Assembly (NCBI GenBank): GCA_003008705.1
Contig: PDUO01000009.1
Location: forward strand, 1,240,001-1,304,000
Length of the DNA: 64,000 bases
Origin: Pezicula radicicola
Lineage: Eukaryota > Ascomycota > Leotiomycetes > Helotiales > Dermateaceae
Reading direction: 5' to 3'
Shown: positions 56,401-64,000 of the stretch, in pieces
Layout: each line of letters begins with the position of its first letter
Numbering within the stretch: the first letter of the stretch is position 1
Notes under the pieces: generated by a model
Told to the model about the DNA's origin: nothing
The model's input: only the letters and a program-made list of their open reading frames with translations
Databases searched by the model: none
Made by a program: the position numbers and the translations under genes

Positions 56401-58349
56401 TCACAAGCGCCCTCTCTCCTGCTCAAGCCCATACTCAGCAATAATCTTCTCTGCCGCTGTCTCACCAACAAGGTACGCAGTAGACTGCGTATGATTATTC
56501 GGAAGCAAAGGAATAGCACTCAAGTCAACAACACGGAGGTTTTCAATTCCCAGAACTCGGAACTCGGTATCGAGACAAGCGTCTTTATCACCAGCCTTGC
56601 CCATCTTGACCGTGCTACACATATGCCAAGAGCTGATGAGTGTTTCTTGAATATGATCCTGTTTATCTCTATCAGTTTCTATATAGCAGCTTCTTTGTAT
56701 TATTTGAAGGAGACGTACCAGGATATCTTCATCTGAGCGACTCTTAGGACAGCCAACCATCTTCACGGTGTCTTTTTTAAAGACAGGTGCTTCTAATAAA
56801 TCAAGCAGGGTCTTCATGGCCTCAATAGCAGCTCTCCTATCATAAGGATGAGACAGTAATTTGGGGTTGATCAAAGGAATATCTTTTGGGTCGGCTGAGC
56901 TGAGGGTAACTTCGCCATAAGACTGTGGATTCATAGGGAAAGCTAGCGCGGTGAGGTAGCTGTCTGTAGGCTGAAGTTGGTAATCGCTCAAGAATAGTGG
57001 TGGGACATGCTGTTGTACTGTGCTTAGTCTGGCTCGTCAATCTCTGTTGGAGCGATGCCACTTACTGTGACAATTTCTATGTGAGGAATAGTTGGTTTCT
57101 TCAGTAGTGCTCGCGTAGACGCATCTAAAGCCTTGAATTCTGCGGAATCAAGCACACTGTCTCGTTTGAACCAACCCACTAGCACAACATCAGCAAATTC
57201 CAAGGCCACTTAAAGAGCCGTACGTACTCGGTGTCGAACAATAAAACTGTGTCATAAGACCAGTCTTCGTCAACATATGTTCATCCCTCGCAGCCTTGAC
57301 AGCCTCCACATTAGTCTCAAAACTCATACGATCATTCGTGCCCTCCTTCAAAATAAGCGTAGCACCCGAGAAGCAATGATCTTGCAAATTCTGACCAACA
57401 CCTGGAAGTTCATGAACGAGTGGGATGCCATGCTTCTCCAACTCTGCCTTGGGTCCAATACCGGAAAGCATCAACAACTGAGGCGAGTTCAAGGCACCTC
57501 CTGAAAGAATCACTTCATTTCTCGCAAAGAACTCCTGTCCGTCAAGTGCCTTGACACCCCTGGCTTTCTTGTCAGATAAGAGGATCTTGGCGATTGGAGC
57601 TTGCGTGATGATGGTAAGGTTTGATGGAGCACCTTCTAGATAGCAAGAGGCTGTTGTTCGCGATCCTTTGTGCATGGTGAAATTCCCCATTCCCATACCG
57701 ATCGGATTTCCACTGTTAACATCAGGATTAGTACCTAAGCCCGTCTCCTCGGCAGCAACATAAATATCCGAGAGACCTTTCTCCCAGACGCTCGCATAAC
57801 TGAGATGCAAAGGGCCAGAAGTTCCATGGTCTTCGGACTTTGGACTGAGATACTTCTGAACCTCCTTGGGTACATCAGTATGATAAGTCTCAATCTTCTT
57901 GAATCTCTCCTTAACGTTCTTCCAACTCCAAGCATCATCTCCGACTTTTCTAGCCCATTCATTGTAATCCTCATCAGCGCCAATGATCCAGCAGGAAAAA
58001 TTGATGGCTGTGCTCCCACCTAGTCCCTTCCCACGACTATAGTCAATCTCACGATTCTTCACATACTTCTGAGGAGTGGTCTTATATCCCCAGTTTAGGG
58101 CAGGCTCACTAAAAGCCAGCGAGAAGCGATCCGCAGGAACCTATCAAAGTCAGCATTTCTCTCCAGAATATCCTCATTCGAACCAATTCCCTCGACTGGA
58201 GTACCTACGAGATATTTCTCATTATTATTCTCACCACCAGCCTCAATAAGCAAAACAGATGGTTTCCTAGCAGTATTTGCCAATCTTGTCGCAACTGCAC
58301 ACCCCGAAGGTCCAGCGCCAACAACAATGAAATCGTATTGCCAAAACAT
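56401..58349 (-). CDS. GMC-family FAD oxidoreductase, frame interrupted at 57209-57227
   Basis: Minus-strand exons 58141-58349, 57228-58108, 57066-57208, 56719-57009 and 56401-56658 give about 593 residues. The FAD loop is FIVVGAGPSGCAVATRLA near the N-terminus, GMC signature 1 is in YSRGKGLGGSTAINFSCW, signature 2 in GGALNSPQLLMLSGIGPKAE, and the active-site region has SSWHMCSTVKMG and PLLPNNHTQSTAYLVGE. The family oxidises alcohols, sugars or choline. No signal peptide, so probably intracellular. Between 57228 and 57208 the frame changes across only 19 nt (it has GT..AG ends but is too short for an intron), so the gene may be frameshifted. Other introns are normal (32-60 nt). Confidence 0.88.
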
Positions 58350-59612
58350 GTTTCTCAATTGACTGTTTTCCTTTCAGTAATCCGTCAGCTATAACACCTG
58401 GAGCATCATTAGCAAGTCCCTACAGCTGTGATTGGGGATCTTTTCCCACCTCTACCAATACAAAACCAGCTACTCAAAATGTTGTAGAGTTCTTCCCCAA
58501 AATTTTCTAGGTTTTCTGGAGCTACAAAAAAGCAAAACAATTAGCCATCACATATCGAGATCAATAAATAATGAGGTGAGGGGCAAAAATCTCACCAGCA
58601 AAAAAACCCCGCCGACTCAAAATCTAATACCAATAGCCAAATTTTATAGGAGAGGTAAAATACTTTCGTGCCTTGGAATAAACAACAAAACAACCTTTTC
58701 TATCCGAGTACCCCACGGGGAAATCCCCTCCCAAATAAAGGACTCTAGACACGGCCGCCTCGCTAAGTCCTCCATAAACCAATGAAGAATGAGGGGTAGG
58801 TAATGAACGAAATGACTTGTGAAACTGTATCGGGACTTCGAGTCGGAAGTTCCAGATACGGTGAAAGGGCCAAAAATGCGGATGTTTGAACTTATGTAGC
58901 GGAAGCTACCACGAAGTTGTCGACGTCTTGGCGGTCTTTGATATCATCGATCGTGGAATTGTTCCGTTCGCTGGCAACCGTTGCTTCCAGGTTTTTTTTC
59001 CCTTTCACTAATACTTTAGTTGCCAAAGGATATTCCGTACCTACAGTAGGGTATTTAAATTCTTTGAAGTTGCCTTATCGAAGTCCCGTCCAGGGTATTG
59101 TACAAACTAACTACGCTAATGCTTTGGGAATACACGTCCGAGACGTCGTACCCGTCATAACCTACTATACTGAAGACACTCAATAAGAAGTCAGGAGCTG
59201 ATAGGAGGTGCTGATACGCGTGCAATGCTACAATTGACACTTGAGGCATGTAGTAACATAGCCGTTTCGAATTCTATAGAAGACATTCTGGATTTCGAAA
59301 AGAGAAATAACCGATGGTTGTAACTCTGTACGTTCCGTCGCACCATTTCATTGAAACTACTAGAGCGGTTTTATGTACTTATGAAAAATTAGTAGAACAC
59401 ACATTGCATCGTTCAAATATCGATGGTAGCATTTTACAAGTATCATAACTTTCTCAAGTTCTTATAATTCGCTACGCTACACATCCCATCTCGACTAGTA
59501 TGAAAAAAGGTATGCGTGAATAGTACCTCCTCCCTGACTCCTGCTAGCCATGATATTGCATTTTCCATCTTCGTCTCCCTCAGTTCTGTGTCACAGCTGT
59601 CCGTTCCAATTC
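58350..59612. other. Intergenic, AT-rich
   Basis: No gene recognised. Open stretches at 58432-58785 and 58917-59186 lack recognisable features. Confidence 0.5.
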
Positions 59613-60473
59613 CTACCGGTTCACCCAGTTCGCCGCGGAATACAGGATTTGCAGCACTACTACTAGTTTTATACATAGGTAATATGGTTTCAAAGCCTTT
59701 TCAAATTTGGTGAGTAGGCGCTTGCTTGGTGTTTCGTTAATTGGAGTAGCATGCAGCATGACCTTTGAGCAGGAGTTAAGGATTGTTGAATCCCAGATTA
59801 CCTCCCCATTTGTGTGCCAGTGAAGGCTTGATTCGCCAAGGTCTGAGTCGCAAGCCAACCAGCCATTCCAATCTGGATGCGTACCGACCAAATGACTGGT
59901 ATTGAAGAAATTTCCAATTTCACTGTTCCCAGTGGCCAGTGGGACAGGTGCCCACATTATATCTTTTTCGATCATGGTCATAGGGTATGACATATTAACG
60001 TGGCTCTCGGCTAAGATACTTAGATTCGGTCCTCTTGTGAAAAACATGTGTGCGGATTCTTTGTCGGGTACAAGAAGGGACTTATCCAGAAAGGTGAAAG
60101 AAATAGCCGTTTCGACTGGATCCAGATCGCACTGTCTGATCAGGTTGGTGAGTTCAGTGGCTTGCAATCCATCAACCGTGGTCGCGGAGCCCCGAATGTT
60201 GTACTTGGAATAGCTCTCATTGCCAAGCGCCTGGAAACGACCGAAATCAATATGGGAGGACCGAACTATGGATTCGATGAATTAGTTGAAGCACTTTTAG
60301 AATCGAGGGAGTACTAATAGATCTGGATACTCACTATACATCCCGTCCAGCAAAGGATCACCTTGAAGAACATTGATCTGCAGGAAATAGGTAGTACTTG
60401 TTCTGTCGATTGGACGGGCGAATACAGTGGCCAAAGCAAAAGCTGCCATAGTTATATAAGAGAGCTTGACCAT
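59613..60473 (-). CDS. Small secreted protein (effector-like), two exons
   Basis: Exons 60335-60473 and 59613-60265 (minus strand; 69-nt intron, GTGAGT donor) give 263 residues. The N-terminal signal peptide (MVKLSYITMAAFALATVFAR) is followed by STTYFLQINVLQGDPLLDG, and the second exon supplies HIDFGRFQALGNESYSKYNI, DPVETAISFTFLDKSLLVPD, MFFTRGPNLSILAESHVNMS, TGNSEIGNFFNTSHLV and HPDWNGWLACDSDLGESSLH. Only about four cysteines are present, with several N-glycosylation sequons. The last 45 residues (from ETPSKRLLTKFE) look less conserved and a missed intron or earlier stop is possible. A secreted, possibly host- or wall-directed protein; no domain recognised. Confidence 0.72.
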
Positions 60474-62693
60474 CTTGAAGTCGTGTAACGAATGTACTGT
60501 GGTATAGCGAATGTATCGTTGTGTAGTAAATGTATTGTGTGTTGATATTTGCGATGAAAAGGAAGAGAAAAAGAAAGAGAAAGGGAGGAAGTTTTGTCTC
60601 GAAGTCCATGGTCGACAATTGCACTAATGAAATGGAAGTTGCAACAACATCTACTCTGAAAAAGGAAAGTACGTGGAGAAAGTACTTGTGATTTAGGTGA
60701 TTCAAGCGACTTGCTCAAACATCAGTATCAGTGATTTACCATTATTTTAAGATACCTAGGCTCTTCAATGTAGTCAACTGGCAGTACATCCCAGTCCTAT
60801 AGATGGGAAGGCACACCACCCACAACCATCTTCCGCAAGGCAACTCAAGTAGATACAAGCAAACCCACTAAACATTAAGCAAAAAAGAATTCAAATTTCT
60901 CAACTCAGTCCCTCAACTCCAAAAAGGCAAAACCAAAAAGAACAAAATCAATACAAAACAGCAAAACTGTCGAAACAGAAACCAGGCGTACTGATTTTTT
61001 GTATTTGGCGGTAACCTCTTAAGAGGAGCTTTAGAAGCTTTGCTTTTACAACCATGGCAACTTAACCAACCCAGATTTCTGGTGTTAGTTATTGAGTGCA
61101 GCTGTAAGATAGGGGTGTCAAAGACCCTTACAGGTGCTAGCTCTCGGTTTGGCGATGGAAGGAATTTATTTATTGGGATTTATATAGCTATAACGCGCTA
61201 GATGAAATTTCAACACTAGCGGAAATTTCAAAATCATGTGAAATTCACTACCTGAATAATAATAATTTAGGAGGAGTCCGATTGACTATGAGCATATCTC
61301 AAGAATCTGCATGAACTTGCTCACAAACTCACTTTACTCCTAAAAGTGAGGAGGTAAAGTATGCTTGGATTGGCATACTATTATCATGATTGGAAACGTC
61401 TGGCCTTCTTTAAGAAAGCAAACTTTTGGCAGGAAAGCTAGTGTTTTGTGTATCTTGAAGAGGCGAAAGAGGCATTGAGGCCTTGCTTTGCTAGTAATCG
61501 CTACTCATGTTTCGTAACAAAAAGTCCAAGTGGATCCTTTTAACCTTTATTCTACGTTATTTAATAGTTCTTTTTTTCCTCTACTCGGAGCTTGAAGAGT
61601 TTAATAAGGTTATTTCCTAGCTCGACTTACACAGTGATGGAATTGAGTCAAGCGAGGGAGAAGTATAACCAGTTACGTGATAGACAAGTAAGATGTTACA
61701 TCCACAACCTCAAACGGTAACAGCACCGCTCTGTCTTAAATAGGTACTTGATAACTTGAATAACACACAGGCCATGCACTAGCAAAACAGGAAGTTCTGT
61801 TCACAACCAAGTAAAGTACAAAAAATCCTCTACTAATGATTACAATGGCATAACAGGATAAAATACTTCTTTCATACCAGCTAACCAAAATCAACAATCT
61901 CAAACAACTAAAAATTGCAAAGATTAGAGTAGTAACGAACTAACACAATTAAGAAATTTCCTGTAACGCTAAGCAAGAACGTATAATGACCACACATAAG
62001 AGAAATTGGGATAGTACTCGAAACTAAAATCCCTCTTTCGATTCTCTCTAACCCCGACTTTAGTACACCCGACGAAGTTAGACTACCTAACTTAAGCAAG
62101 AGAACATCTTAACATCAAGCTACTTTATACTTTTCAGCGAATTCATTCCACTCTACCCAATACTATCAATCATATTAGTTGCACAAAAACACACCGCCAA
62201 CTCCTTACTAATTAACACCACCCTCCACCCCACTCCCGGCACCTCCATCCCCGTCTCAAATCCCTCCCCTTCACCAGATGACCACCAGACCAGACCACTC
62301 CTCTCCTCGAAATCCCGGTTCCCATCCCCATCCCATCCTCGAATTCCCTTATCCTAACATCTATAGGTCCAAAATCACAAGAACCTAATAGTAAAACAGA
62401 AAACAAGATCCCGGTAACTGGAGCCACTTGTCACGCAGTACGCAAGATCAAACAAACCAACACCAGCACTCACTGTACCACCAACACACATTAGCAAAGC
62501 TTAGCAAGCACCGAATCCACGTCTAAAGTCCAAATGGGATTTGTTGCATACCTTACCTATTCGTACGCGCATTGCATAAAAATACGCTTTACTCGGGGCG
62601 TCTGCTTACTGTATAAAATAATCTGCTATTACAGTATCGAAAGACTACCGGTGTGAATACCCGCCGTCACGCTATCTACTGCGTACTCTACTT
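60474..62693. other. Gene-free AT-rich region
   Basis: Promoter of the secreted-protein gene at the left; the rest is AT-rich with stops in all frames. A local palindrome (CTCTTAAGAG at about 61017) is the only structured feature noticed. No coding sequence or RNA gene is recognised. Confidence 0.5.
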
Positions 62694-62970
62694 ACGAACC
62701 GGTAGACAAAAGTCCGTGTTTTACAGGCCATTTTGCTAAGAAAGGTAAGCCTCAAGAAATTTTCAACTTCGTTAATACTTTACTAAATTTTATACAACTA
62801 AGATATAAAACAATTTAACTTATTTATCTACTAAGTTCTAGAATTTTTAAGTAATAATAATTCGTAGTTGATTTATACTATTATAATCAAATAATAGACT
62901 TTGTGTTTCTGGCGCCTGAAAATACCCTAAAATTGCCCTGTAAAACACAGACTTTTGTCACCCGGTTCGT
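62694..62970. mobile_element. MITE-like element with about 41-bp terminal inverted repeats
   Basis: The left end 62694-62734 (starts ACGAACCGGTAGACAAAAGT) matches the reverse complement of 62930-62970 (starts ACGAACCGGGTGACAAAAGT) at roughly 36 of 41 positions. The 195-nt interior is AT-rich and non-coding, so the element is non-autonomous. The ends are flanked by TTA on both sides if the repeat is taken to begin at CGAACC, a possible target duplication. No related transposase gene is seen in the window. Confidence 0.75.
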
Positions 62971-64000
62971 TACCGTATCCCACCACTCCCAGTGTTCCCA
63001 ACATCCCGTTCTTGCCCTGTTCATTACACGAGCCAACAAGCGAACAGCGAACAGCGAGCACCACCGCTGAAAATGACGGCATCGTACAGCCATCCATCAG
63101 AACACTCCGAATCCTCTCTCTGTACGAAGTACGAGTACCAGAGCAAAGCTCAACCGTTTGACCACTTCTATTGTATGCAGTATAATCCGAAAAACCGCGA
63201 TATCGTATTAATAGGAATCTAACAAAGAGCATATCATTCATATCATTTCTTCATTATTGAACCCCCACCTTCCCCCCCCAAATACAAGCATTTGGCAAGA
63301 TTGCCTCATCCCGCCCTCGCCTCCCATCCGTGCACCCAAAACAGGGCCCAGTCCAGAACGAACTAAAATTTCCAACGAACCCCTCTTTACGATGTGGGAT
63401 CCTCACCGCCACTCAAGAGACCGCTTGCAAGCAAGTGCGAGGTGTTGAGTCGTCATCTCCGCCGACCTCCTTACAAACCGCCCAAAGATAGAGACAGAAA
63501 AGGGCCCAACTAAACCAAACTAAACCAAACTAAAAATGAAAGAAAATGAGAGGAGAACTTCCGTATTATCCATGAACCTTATCCTGATCCATATGCATTC
63601 CCAAATAAACCCACAATCCTACCCCAAAATTCAAACTAATGTACGATAACGTCCCTCCCCCGTACCATCGTGTACTAGGATATCAGTGTTTCGTGAAACG
63701 CTTCGAATCGGGAACTATGGTGATCGCCTTCCGTAGCGAGCGTGCTAATAAGGTGGGACGAAGCGGCGACGAAAGGATACAAGCGTTGCGTTCGAGAGCA
63801 GGTCACTTGCATTTGTATCCACTTCAATAGCGGGGAGCTGTCACAGTATGGTAAATCAGTTATTGGGTCCTTTATTAAGAAACTCATTGCTTGCTGGTTT
63901 GCTTTGGATGGAAAAAAAAGTCTATCTCTCTCTGTCTTTCTGAAATGAAATAAAACCCCAAGGATGACAAAGTACAACAATGAACGAAGGAAGATGCAGC
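62971..64000. other. Gene-free right end
   Basis: Several short open stretches (62955-63222, 63257-63448, 63639-63980) overlap each other on both strands without recognisable products. A CCAAACTAAA repeat (about three copies) lies at 63511-63534. A gene extending past 64000 cannot be excluded. Confidence 0.4.

Noticed and set aside
58432..59186. Open frames in the AT-rich spacer right of the GMC gene
   Set aside because: No splice partners, composition like the surrounding DNA, nothing recognisable.
61010..61060. Local palindrome CTCTTAAGAG with neighbouring AGCTTT repeats as a terminator or RNA gene
   Set aside because: Very short stem in AT-rich DNA and no transcript evidence; terminators of this kind are not used for fungal protein genes.
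63639..63980. Open frames on both strands near the right edge
   Set aside because: They overlap each other almost completely and have no recognisable content.

Overview
The window reads as nuclear DNA of a filamentous ascomycete (Pezizomycotina, most likely a leotiomycete). The basis is short introns (mostly 45-70 nt) with GTAAGT/GTATGT donors and YAG acceptors, genes on both strands without operons, and typical fungal proteins: COX19, Npr3, Sft2, a LARP-type La protein, V-ATPase subunit C, APS kinase, a Fmp10-like hotdog protein, an SRPK-like kinase, a GMC oxidoreductase and an mpaB-type oxygenase. The class-level call is inference. All exon structures were assembled by eye from splice signals and reading-frame continuity.

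Layout. 0.2-3.4 kb: SCY1-family pseudokinase. 3.4-8.4 kb: an NmrA-like dehydrogenase gene with an inverted scrap of a paralogue upstream, then decayed gene pieces including a broken nonribosomal peptide synthetase T-C fragment and one orphan gene. 9.4-13 kb: COX19 and Npr3. 14-15.7 kb: a bHLH regulator. 18.6-25.6 kb: SFT2 and a large La-motif RNA-binding protein, each behind a 2-3 kb leader. 26.8-34.3 kb: an FtsJ-type methyltransferase with tandem acidic repeats, a GPI-type cell-surface protein, a kinase and a small unlisted three-exon gene. 35.2-36.8 kb: a pseudogenised multi-pass membrane protein. 37.3-48.1 kb: a dense housekeeping block of LIM protein, monocarboxylate-type MFS transporter, small hypothetical, hotdog protein, APS kinase and VMA5. 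48.1-51.8 kb: an AT-rich island with one intact orphan gene bracketed by an 18-bp minisatellite present in both orientations. 51.8-60.5 kb: mpaB-like oxygenase, conserved hypothetical, GMC oxidoreductase and a small secreted protein. 60.5-64 kb: gene-free, holding a MITE-like element.

The genes are mostly unrelated housekeeping functions: Golgi traffic (SCY1, SFT2), TORC1 nitrogen signalling (Npr3), cytochrome oxidase assembly (COX19), sulfate assimilation (APS kinase), vacuolar acidification (VMA5) and translation control (LARP). Accessory character is concentrated at 3.4-8.4, 33.7-36.8, 48-52 and 58-63 kb, where orphans, relics and repeats sit. I see no tRNA, rRNA, CRISPR array or complete transposon with a transposase. 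No coherent new multi-gene system is evident. The strongest unexplained structure is the orphan gene inside the 18-bp bidirectional repeat.
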